Position numbers and translations under genes: made by a program. The notes beneath the pieces were generated by a model. It did not search any database. It saw nothing but the letters and a program-made list of their open reading frames with translations, and was not told the DNA's origin. DNA of 9,395 nt from Kaiparowitsia sp041742695 (GTDB lineage: Bacteria; Cyanobacteriota; Cyanobacteriia; Elainellales; Elainellaceae): NCBI GenBank assembly GCA_041742695.1, contig JBGTOF010000011.1, positions 1 to 9,395 of the forward strand, read 5' to 3'. This document shows, in pieces, positions 1 through 6,900 of the stretch. The number at the start of each line of letters is the position of its first letter. The stretch's first letter is position 1.

Positions 1-335
1 CTACAGACACCCACGATAACAGTTTTACTCCTGTATTTAGTGAGCCTATCTCTAAAGGCCTATACAACTGGGTTGAGGTTGGGTTCAATCGCTATGTTGC
101 CTCCGAATTTCTGGTTTACGTTAAATACTCTGCTTTTGCCAAGAATGATGGTAGAGATGTGAATGTCCATTCCGAACCTGATGGAGACATCATCACTACG
201 ATTCCAGACGGGATGTTGGTATACGTGTTTAGTGATCCCATAACGACAAGTGTTAATGAGTGGGTTGCTATTGGTCCGGACTGCTATATTGCTCTTGCTA
301 ATCTAGATAAAACTCTCATACCTCCCGTTGGTTAA
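1..335 (+). CDS. C-terminal part of an SH3b-like repeat protein, cut by window start
   Basis: An open frame reads from base 3 to a TAA at 333-335, giving 110 residues; the start lies outside the window. Around residues 57-106 the pattern VNVHSEP...IITTIPDG...VYVFSD...NEWVAIG...YIALANL resembles a bacterial SH3 (SH3b) domain, which usually reads LNVRSGPG...TLPKG...V......WYKV....GWV. The first 40 residues (YNWVEVGFNRYVASEFL) look like the tail of a preceding similar domain, so tandem SH3b repeats are likely. Such domains bind peptidoglycan or peptides in secreted or envelope proteins; no signal peptide can be seen because the N terminus is missing. The stop codon lies 24 bases before an attC-like site, which is the usual layout of an integron cassette gene, so I infer it is the cargo of the leftmost cassette. 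Domain assignment is by eye and tentative. Confidence 0.6.
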   Translation, partial: TDTHDNSFTPVFSEPISKGLYNWVEVGFNRYVASEFLVYVKYSAFAKNDGRDVNVHSEPDGDIITTIPDGMLVYVFSDPITTSVNEWVAIGPDCYIALANLDKTLIPPVG

Positions 336-359
336 TTGCGGTGCTGAGTAAATCAAACG

Positions 360-446
360 ATCTAACCATTGGGTTGCCGCGGAATGCATTAGTCTTCTTC
401 GTTGAGTTCGGAAAGCTTTCGCGTCCGCTGAACACAACTGTTAAAC
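360..446 (+). other. attC-like integron recombination site 1
   Basis: Left box ATCTAAC (360-366) fits the R'' consensus RYYYAAC and right box GTTAAAC (440-446) fits the R' consensus GTTRRRY exactly. Between them the arms pair imperfectly: TTGGGTT..CGCGGA on the left against the complement of TCCGCTGAACACAA on the right, and the left arm has one more base (17 against 16) before the inner stem ends, the hallmark extra base of the L'' side. Orientation puts cassette insertion at the right-hand R' box, between G440 and T441. Expected mode of action is folding of the bottom strand and recombination by an IntI integrase encoded elsewhere. Confidence 0.75.
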
Positions 447-1195
447 TTCTTTGACGATAAGAGCGTAGGCATTATGTATCTTCAATAAAAAGCTATACTG
501 AAGTTAATATTGATAGCGATCGCCCTCACTAACCTACACCCCCCAAAAAACCGACCCTCTCGCGGGCTGAACTGGCAATAGTGAAGCCCCGACCCTTTTC
601 AAATATCCTAGAAAGCGGGCTAGGGGTTTTCTGTGGCTCTCTATAGGGGATTAGGTCAGTGTGATGACGAGCGATCAGGCAGGGGATACCCGTTCTGCCG
701 CAGGGCGGTGGCAGTTTTGGATTGATCGGGGGGGCACCTTTACCGACATTGTGGCGCGGCGTCCCGACGGATCTCTCGTCGTCCATAAGCTGCTGTCGGA
801 AAATCCCGATCGCTACGCGGATGCGCCGCTTCAGGGAATTCGCGACCTGCTGGGGCTGGCTGCTGATGCCCCAATTCCAGCGGATCAGATTGCGGCGGTG
901 AAAATGGGCACGACGGTCGCCACCAATGCGCTGTTAGAGCGGCAGGGCGATCGCACCGTTCTGCTAATCACCAAGGGATTCCGCGACGCGCTGCGCATCG
1001 GCTACCAAAACCGACCCGACATTTTTGCTCGCCAGATCCAACTGCCCGAGATGCTCTACGAGCGGGTGATCGAGGTGGATGAACGCATTGATGCCCAAGG
1101 CAACGTGTTGTTTTCCTTTCGCCCTTTTGTCACCGGACTGGCGGAGGAGTTGCAGGATGCCTACAACGCTGGAATTCGCTCCTGTGCGATCGCCC
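440..1195 (+). repeat. Direct repeat copy A: oplAH leader plus first ~178 codons
   Basis: Matches 3155-3916. The match starts at the attC R' box itself: after GTTAAAC/ATTGGCC both copies share CTTCT.TGA.GAT and GCGTAGGCA. The first ~90 bases are roughly 70 percent identical, the stretch 586-660 is almost identical (3 differences), and the coding part 661-1195 has about 21 differences in 535 bases by my count. Similarity ends abruptly after GCGATCGCCC at 1186-1195, where this copy continues GTAGG and the other TGATG. Counts are by eye. Confidence 0.9.
586..627 (+). promoter_or_regulatory. Conserved leader hairpin upstream of truncated oplAH
   Basis: GCCCC-GA-CCC-TTTTC can fold with GAAAG-C-GGG-CTA-GGGGT around a loop aaatatccta, an imperfect stem of about 13 pairs, followed by TTTTCTGT. 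The same 42-base structure occurs at 3307-3348 before the intact gene. The outer pair is G-T here and A-T there, so pairing is kept. It ends about 35 bases before the start codon. A GC-rich stem followed by T residues in a leader suggests an attenuator or processing site; the function is inferred. Confidence 0.5.
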
Positions 1196-1209
1196 GTAGG
1201 TTTGGTTGA
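664..1209 (+). pseudogene. 5'-fragment of 5-oxoprolinase gene (HyuA N-terminal part only)
   Basis: ATG at 664 (a GTG at 661 is also possible) begins a frame identical to the intact gene downstream except for R/Q at about residue 15 and P/S at about residue 70. It keeps the N-terminal hydantoinase A motif FWIDRGGTFTDIV and reads to ~residue 178 (SCAIA), then departs to RRFG and a TGA at 1207-1209. It lacks the rest of HyuA, including the FDMGGTSTDV segment, and all of HyuB, so it cannot be a working 5-oxoprolinase. The leader and weak Shine-Dalgarno (TTAGG) are intact, so the fragment may still be made. Of about 21 base differences from the intact copy, about 18 are silent. It sits at the head of a cassette between attC sites 1 and 2; see the finding on its origin. 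Confidence 0.85.
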
Positions 1210-1240
1210 CGAAAGAAACCCAAAACTTCTTAGTAGTAAG

Positions 1241-1255
1241 GTAGGCAATGCCCAC
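1241..1255. terminator. Small stem-loop at convergent gene ends
   Basis: GTAGGC-AAT-GCCCAC is a near-perfect inverted repeat with one mismatch. It lies between the broken end of the oplAH fragment and the stop of the minus-strand toxin gene, the usual place for the GTGGGC..GCCCAC stem-loops seen between cyanobacterial genes. No T-run follows, so a terminator role is only a guess. Confidence 0.3.
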
Positions 1256-1263
1256 TAACACTT

Positions 1264-1584
1264 TCATGCACCGACTATCGTAGCCTGTCCTTTAGCTACA
1301 GTAGTTAAAGTAGATAAAACCTGGGGTACTAGAGGGTGGAGATCTGCCAAGCGATTAGATGATGCTTGCAAAACAATTATCGCAATATCAAACTGTGGCA
1401 GATTTTGTTGAAACGACAAATTGCGATCAACAGTAATAAAAACATCGAACTCTGCTGCTGCGAGGGCAAGAAGCTGACCGTTCTTTACCCCTGCCCATCC
1501 CATTTGTGGAACGGTTTTCACCTCGTAATCAGGAAATTCCCTTGCAAGTTTGCGATCAATGCACTCATCTAACAGGATCTTCAT
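1264..1584 (-). CDS. DUF5615 family PIN-like toxin
   Basis: The 106-residue product begins MKILLDECID and contains FDVFITVDRNL near residues 46-56, the two acidic motifs of DUF5615 (COG4634-type) proteins, which have a PIN-like nuclease fold and act as toxins partnered with DUF433 antitoxins. Candidate metal ligands are D6 and D53. I place the start at ATG 1584-1582 because it follows the antitoxin stop (1588-1586) by one base and begins exactly where family members begin; a longer in-frame TTG start at 1626 lies inside the antitoxin gene and is unlikely. Translation is probably coupled to the antitoxin. The gene is intact, unlike the second toxin in this window. It runs against the array direction. 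Confidence 0.85.
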   Translation of the reverse strand: MKILLDECIDRKLAREFPDYEVKTVPQMGWAGVKNGQLLALAAAEFDVFITVDRNLSFQQNLPQFDIAIIVLQASSNRLADLHPLVPQVLSTLTTVAKGQATIVGA

Positions 1585-1585
1585 G

Positions 1586-1804
1586 CTATGCCACTGCACC
1601 AATAAGCCGTTTTCCAGCTTCTTCAAGCAGCGAGATGACTTGTTCTCTGCTCACAGTCGGAAATCCATCTAAAAAATCGTCGATTGATTCTCCTGCCTTA
1701 AGATAATCTAGAAGCGTCTGCACAGGAACCCGAGTACCCGCAAAAACTGGAGTGCCGCCCATAACTTCAGGAGATGTGCTGATAATTGGGAAGTTCTTAA
1801 GCAT
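1586..1804 (-). CDS. DUF433 family antitoxin
   Basis: A 72-residue protein with the DUF433 core: MGGTPVFAGTRVPVQTLLDYL followed by an acidic helix (GESIDDFLDGFP) and TVSREQVISLLEEA, a winged or helix-turn-helix-like DNA-binding fold (COG2442, VapB45-like). It is expected to neutralise the adjacent DUF5615 toxin and repress the shared promoter. The start at ATG 1804-1802 is supported by a strong Shine-Dalgarno, GGAGGT (complement of 1814-1819), 9 bases upstream. It is first in a two-gene operon with the toxin, one base between them. Confidence 0.88.
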   Translation of the reverse strand: MLKNFPIISTSPEVMGGTPVFAGTRVPVQTLLDYLKAGESIDDFLDGFPTVSREQVISLLEEAGKRLIGAVA

Positions 1805-1871
1805 AGGTCTTTGACCTCCAGATTTTGTACCTTTAGCTTACCAATTTTTATAGGGCAGACTCTTCAAGAGT
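1805..1871 (-). promoter_or_regulatory. Candidate promoter/operator of minus-strand toxin-antitoxin pair
   Basis: Reading leftward, the interval has a palindrome ACTCTT-C-AAGAGT (1859-1871), a TATAAA (1852-1847) usable as a -10 element, and the GGAGGT ribosome binding site (1819-1814). No convincing -35 at normal spacing was found. The palindrome just upstream of the -10 would suit autorepression by the DUF433 protein, which is inference. Confidence 0.3.
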
Positions 1872-1896
1872 GTTTCTAAGCCAAACAAACAACGTA

Positions 1897-1983
1897 GTCT
1901 AACAATTCAGATGCAGCGGACGGGCGGTAGATCTGGGTTGAGTCGCAAAGGTTATCTACCACCGCTGACTTGAGCCGTTACAC
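1897..1983 (+). other. attC-like integron recombination site 2
   Basis: R'' box GTCTAAC (1897-1903) fits RYYYAAC exactly; R' box GTTACAC (1977-1983) fits GTTRRRY with one mismatch. Arms pair through CAGCGG (1914-1919) with CCGCTG (1962-1967) and, further in, GGTAGAT (1926-1932) with ATCTACC (1954-1960). The left arm again has one extra base (a G before CAGCGG). It shares AACAATTCA.ATGCAGC and the GTTATCT.CC.CCGCT..TTGAGCC side with site 3, so these two are related, and it has the same length as the other two sites. Confidence 0.8.
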
Positions 1984-1987
1984 CTAG

Positions 1988-2293
1988 GCCATCCACCTCC
2001 AGCCAGATCATGCTGAGGCTTACTACAATCGGGGCGTTGCTTACGGCGAACAGGGCAACTACACCCAAGCGATCGCCGACTTCAACCAGGCCATCCAACT
2101 CCAGCCTGACGATGCTGGGGCTTACTACAACAGATCTCGCGCTTACAGCTTGCAACAAGATGTGAAAGCAGTTCTAGAAGATTTGCAACGGTCAATTAAT
2201 TTAGATGCAAGGGCACGGGAGGCTGTAGAAACCGATGCTGACTTTGATAACATTCGCCAAGACAAACAGTTCCAGGCACTCGTCGGGCAGTAG
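1988..2293 (+). pseudogene. Headless fragment of a TPR repeat protein gene
   Basis: The frame ending at TAG 2291-2293 is open back to 1988, where an in-frame TAG (1985-1987) closes it. It encodes about 101 residues: AIHLQPDHAEAYYNRGVAYG then NYTQAIADFNQAIQLQPDDAGAYYNR, two tetratricopeptide repeats, and a tail with ETDADFDNIRQDKQFQALVG, typical of the C terminus of cyanobacterial TPR proteins. There is no start codon or ribosome site at the left end; the gene begins mid-repeat four bases after the attC R' box. The TAG codon stands where the next repeat has CAG (AACCAGGCC against ACCTAGGCC), so TPR homology may run right into the R' box. It is a remnant with no expected product. Confidence 0.8.
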
Positions 2294-2368
2294 GGTAAGC
2301 AGGCTAACCATATGCCTTGAGTCCTGCGAAGGTCTGTTAGCATCAAATTAGCGCACTTGGTGGTACTG

Positions 2369-2707
2369 ATGACACTAGCAATCGTGACTGAGCCAACACC
2401 GCTCAAATTAAATGAGGATGGCGTGGTTCTTGTCGGGAACACTCGCGTCACATTGGACACTGTAGTTGCGGCCTTCTTGGAAGGTGCTACCGCAGAAGAG
2501 ATTGTCGAGCAATATCCATCGCTTCAGTTTGCCGATGTGTACTCGGTGATCGCTTACTACCTTCGACGAAAAACTGAAGTTGATGCCTATCTAAAAATTC
2601 GACAAGAGCGTGCTGCACAAGTTCGTCAAGAAAACGAGCGTCGCTTCAATCCTATTGGCATTCGAGAGCGGCTGATGGCGAGACTTGACCATCAAAGACA
2701 GAGTTGA
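2369..2707 (+). CDS. DUF433 family antitoxin with C-terminal extension
   Basis: The 112-residue product from ATG 2369 has the DUF433 core: GVVLVGNTRVTLDTVVAAFLEG, TAEEIVEQYPSL and a helix FADVYSVIAYYLRR. A charged helical tail (about residues 70-112, with repeated E, R and Q) extends beyond the short form seen at 1586-1804 and probably contacts the toxin. GGTGG six bases upstream may serve as a weak Shine-Dalgarno; an in-frame TTG at 2357 is less likely. The stop (2705-2707) is followed after a single base by the toxin ATG, the same spacing as in the other pair. Protein similarity to the first antitoxin is low, so this is a separate acquisition rather than a recent duplicate. Its toxin is broken, so the gene may be a relic or an orphan antitoxin. 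Confidence 0.87.
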   Translation: MTLAIVTEPTPLKLNEDGVVLVGNTRVTLDTVVAAFLEGATAEEIVEQYPSLQFADVYSVIAYYLRRKTEVDAYLKIRQERAAQVRQENERRFNPIGIRERLMARLDHQRQS

Positions 2708-2708
2708 A

Positions 2709-3062
2709 ATGCTACGCCTCTTAGCGGACGAGAACTTTAACAACCAAATTGTTTGGGGTATTCTTCGACGAAGACCTGAAATTGATATTGTCAGAGTCCA
2801 AGATGTAGGTCTGTCCGAAACTGATGATCGAGTCATTCTGGAATGGGCAGCACAATAGGGGCGAATTCTATTAACACACGATGTAGAAACAATGACCCGA
2901 TATGCTTACGAGCGTGTACAGGCAGGATTAGAAATGCCAGGAGTCTTTGAGATTAGTCGCAGCGTCCCAGTTGGGCTGGCGATTGAAGAGATCATATTCA
3001 TTGCGGAGGGAAGTTTTGAGGGCGAATGGGAAGGACAAGTGCAATATCTACCTCTCCGTTGA
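2709..3062 (+). pseudogene. DUF5615 family PIN-like toxin interrupted by an amber codon
   Basis: From ATG 2709 the frame reads LRLLADENFN, the DUF5615 N-terminal motif, then RRRPEIDIVRVQDVGLSETD and EWAAQ, and meets TAG at 2856-2858 as codon 50. The same frame then continues without further stops through GRILLTHDVETM and a normal C terminus to TGA 3060-3062, 117 codons in all. Relatives usually have an acidic residue before GR(I/V)LLTHD, so GAG to TAG is the simplest explanation. The stop removes the second acidic motif (THD), so the 49-residue product should be inactive. No frameshift is present, which points to a recent nonsense mutation, a sequencing error or, less likely, suppression. The end lies 12 bases before attC site 3. 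Confidence 0.85.
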
Positions 3063-3074
3063 AGTCCTGGCTCA

Positions 3075-3161
3075 GTCTAACAATTCAAATGCAGCAGACG
3101 GTTGAGAGCCTTTGGTGCTGAGTTTGAGGTTATCTGCCGCCGCTAATTTGAGCCATTGGCC
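3075..3161 (+). other. attC-like integron recombination site 3 (R' decayed)
   Basis: R'' box GTCTAAC (3075-3081) is perfect; the R' position reads ATTGGCC (3155-3161), with the crossover G changed to A and another mismatch, so recombination here is probably weak or lost. Arms pair through TTCAAAT (3084-3090) with ATTTGA (3147-3152), then AGC with GCT, with one extra base on the left arm. It is the last attC before the intact oplAH and is close in sequence to site 2. Confidence 0.72.
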
Positions 3162-3916
3162 TTCTGTGATGATGGGGGCGTAGGCACATATATTTTCATT
3201 TACAGGGAAAAGCTGCTCTGTAGTTAATATCGGGAACGATCGCCCCTCACTAACTAACGTCCCCCAAAAAACCGATTCTCTCCCCGGTTAGGTGAGCGGT
3301 AGTGAAACCCCGACCCTTTTCAAATATCCTAGAAAGCGGGACAGGGGTTTTCTGTGGCTCTCTATAGGGGATTAGGTCAGTGTGATGACGAGCGATCAGG
3401 CAGGGGATACCCGTTCTGCCGCAGGGCAGTGGCAGTTTTGGATTGATCGGGGGGGCACCTTTACCGACATTGTGGCGCGACGTCCCGACGGATCTCTCGT
3501 CGTCCATAAGCTGCTGTCAGAGAATCCCGATCGCTACGCCGATGCGCCACTTCAGGGAATTCGCGATCTGCTGGGGTTGGCTGCCGATGCCTCGATTCCA
3601 GCGGATCAGATTGCGGCAGTGAAAATGGGTACGACGGTCGCCACCAATGCACTGCTAGAGCGGCAGGGCGATCGCACCGTTCTGCTAATCACCAAGGGCT
3701 TCCGCGACGCGCTGCGCATCGGCTACCAAAACCGACCCGACATTTTTGCTCGCCAGATCCAACTGCCCGAGATGCTCTACGAGCGGGTGATCGAGGTGGA
3801 TGAACGCATTGATGCCCAAGGCAACGTGTTATTTTCCTTTCGCCCCTTTGTCACCGGACTGGCGGAGGAGTTGCAAGATGCTTACAACGCGGGAATTCGC
3901 TCCTGTGCGATCGCCC
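3155..3916 (+). repeat. Direct repeat copy B: oplAH leader plus first ~178 codons
   Basis: Counterpart of 440-1195. Its left boundary coincides with the R' box of attC 3 just as copy A begins at the R' box of attC 1, although the two attC sites themselves are not similar outside their box motifs. At 3907-3916 (GCGATCGCCC) the copies part and this one continues as an intact gene. Confidence 0.9.
3307..3348 (+). promoter_or_regulatory. Conserved leader hairpin upstream of oplAH
   Basis: ACCCC-GA-CCC-TTTTC folds with GAAAG-C-GGG-ACA-GGGGT around loop aaatatccta and is followed by TTTTCTGT, 36 bases before ATG 3385. It matches the hairpin at 586-627. The leader from about 3302 to 3381 is far better conserved between the copies than the DNA just upstream, which suggests a functional leader (attenuator or stabiliser). 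Inference from conservation and folding by eye. Confidence 0.5.
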
Positions 3917-6900
3917 TGATGCATGGCTACCGCTATCCCCAGCACGAGCAAAAGACCGCAGAGCTAGCGCGAGAAATTGGCTTTACCCAGGTGTCTGTCT
4001 CTCACCAGGTGAGCCCGCTGATGAAGCTGGTGAGCCGAGGCGACACCACGGTGGTGGATGCGTACCTATCCCCCATTTTGCGCCGCTATGTGGAGCGAAT
4101 TGCGGGAGAACTGGCCGGAGAGTCCGACGCGGCCCCGCCGCTGCTATTCATGCAGTCCAACGGCGGGCTCACAGATGCCACTCTATTTCAGGGCAAAGAC
4201 AGCATTTTGTCTGGGCCTGCCGGGGGCATTGTGGGCGCGGTGCGCACCAGCGCCCAAGCGGGGTTTGACCGCATTATCGGCTTTGATATGGGCGGCACCT
4301 CAACGGATGTGTCGCACTACAGTGGCGAGTATGAGCGCGTGTTTGAGACGGAGGTGGCGGGGGTGCGGCTACGATCGCCCATGATGGCGATTCATACCGT
4401 GGCGGCGGGTGGCGGCTCTATCGTGCGGTTTGACGGGACGCGCTATCGGGTTGGGCCTGCGTCTGCGGGTGCTTACCCTGGCCCGGCCTGCTACCGCAAC
4501 GGCGGCCCGCTAACGGTGACCGACTGCAACGTCAGACTGGGGCGAATTCAGCCGCAGTTTTTTCCGGCTGTGTTTGGCCCCAATGGGGATGCACTTTTGG
4601 ATGCGGCGGTGGTGCAGCAGCGCTTTGGGGCGTTGGCTGACGAGATTCACGCACAGACAGGGGGTGCGCGATCGCCTGAGCAGGTTGCTGCCGGGTTTTT
4701 GGCAATCGCCGTGGAAAATATGGCCGCCGCTATTAAGAAAATCTCGGTGCAGCGGGGGCATGATATCACGCATTACACCCTCTGCTGCTTTGGCGGCGCG
4801 GGGGGGCAACATGCCTGTGCGATCGCCGATGCCTTGGGTATGCGGCAGGTGTTTCTGCATCCCTATGCCGGGGTGCTCTCGGCCTATGGCATTGGGCTAG
4901 CAGACGTGACCACAATGCGCGAACGGGCGATCGAAGCGCCCCTACACGACAGCCTCATGCCCCTGCTAAAAACGGTGATGGAAGATCTCACCGCAGAAGG
5001 TCGAGCGGAAATCCAAGCACAAGGGTTTGAGGACGATGCAATTGAGGCGATCGCCAAACTTCAGATTCGCTATGAGGGTACTGATTCACCGCTGCTGGTG
5101 AACGCGGGCGACATATCGGCGATGACGGCAGAGTTTGAAGCAAACTATCGCCAGCGATACGGCTTTGTGATGGCAGAAAAGTCACTTATGGTCGAAGCGG
5201 TCACCCTAGAAGTGATTGGCAAAACGAATCGGGCTGAGGAAGGATTTCAGACCACGCCCCGAACAGACGCGCTAACGCCCATTACAACGGTGCCGCTATA
5301 CGCTCACGATCGCTGGCAAGATGCGCCCGTGTATAAGCGGGACGATCTAAAACCGGGCGATCGCCTTCCCGGCCCTACGCTAATCATCGAACCCACCAGC
5401 ACCATTGTGGTAGAACCAGGTTGGGTTGCGGTCATCACCGAGGCCGGGCACCTCATCCTCCAAACTGGGGCTTCTCCTCTCCCCGCATCCCAGTCGCTCA
5501 CGTCCCAAGCCGCCACACCCGACCCGGTTCTGCTCGAGATTTTCAACAATCTGTTTCGGGCGATCGCCGAAGAAATGGGCGTAGCGCTGCAAAACACCAG
5601 CTACTCCGTCAACATCAAGGAACGGCTTGATTTTTCCTGCGCCATCTTTGATAAGCAGGGGCAATTAGTCGCCAACGCGCCCCACATTCCCGTGCATCTG
5701 GGGTCGATGGGCGAGAGCGTGCAAAGCCTCATGCGGGATCTCACGCTTCAACCGGGGGATGTGTATGCCTCCAACAATCCCTACAACGGTGGCACCCACC
5801 TTCCCGACGTGACGGTGATCACGCCCGTTTACGTGGAGGCAGACCCCAACACGCCCCTCTTCTACGTGGCCTCGCGCGGGCACCATGCCGATATTGGCGG
5901 CATCACCCCCGGCTCTATGCCCGCCCACAGCACCACCCTGCATGAGGAGGGCGTGCTGCTCGATAACCTGCGGCTGGTGGCGCAGGGCCAGTTCTGCGAA
6001 GCGGACGTGCTAGAGCGGCTGACCAGCGGCGACTATCCCGCGCGCAATCCCACCCAAAATATAGCGGATTTGCGGGCGCAGGTTGCCGCCAATGAGCGCG
6101 GCGTGCAGCAGCTTCAGCAGATGGTAAACCAGTATGGCCTCGCCACCGTGCAATCCTACATGCAGCATGTGCAAGACAACGCCGAGGCGGCGGTGCAGCG
6201 GGCGATCGGGGCGCTGCGGGATGGGCAGTTCACCTATCCGCTGGATGACGGCAGTCAAATTCAGGTGGCGGTGACGATTGATGCGGCAGCGCAGACGGCA
6301 CAGATCGACTTCTCGGGCACCTCGCCTCAGCACCCCGGCAACCTCAACGCGCCCCTGGCAATCTGCAAGGCGGTGGTGCTTTACGTCTTTCGCACGCTAG
6401 TGGACGACGACATTCCGCTCAATGCCGGATGCCTGAAACCGTTGAGCATCCTGGTGCCAGAAGGCTGTCTGCTAAACCCACGCTACCCGGCAGCGGTGGT
6501 CGCAGGGAATGTGGAAACCTCGCAGGCGATCGCCAACTGCCTCTACGGAGCGCTGGGGGTGCTGGCGGCGGGGCAGGGCACCATGAACAACCTCACCTTT
6601 GGCAATGCCCGCCATCAGTACTACGAAACCATCTGCGGCGGTGCGGGGGCTGGCCCCAGCTTTGATGGCGCTGATGCCGTCCACACCCACATGACCAACT
6701 CCCGCCTCACCGACCCCGAAGTGCTAGAGTGGCGCTTCCCCATTCTGCTAGAGCAGTTCCAAATTCGCGAGGGCAGCGGCGGCAGCGGTGCCCACCGGGG
6801 CGGCCATGGCGTCATCCGTCGCCTCCAGTTCCGCGAAGCGATGACCGCAACCCTGCTGTCGGGGCACCGCACCGTGCCACCCTTTGGGCTAGACGGCGGC

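Noticed and set aside
529..786. 85-codon minus-strand frame over the oplAH leader, with a near-identical twin at 3250-3507
   Set aside because: Its conservation is explained by the direct repeat of the oplAH 5' region on the other strand; the protein has no recognisable fold and no ribosome site was evident.
2301..2342. Short inverted repeat GCTAAC...GTTAGC between the TPR scrap and the second antitoxin, considered as a degenerate attC
   Set aside because: Boxes do not fit RYYYAAC/GTTRRRY, the element is only about 41 bases and the inner arms do not pair well.
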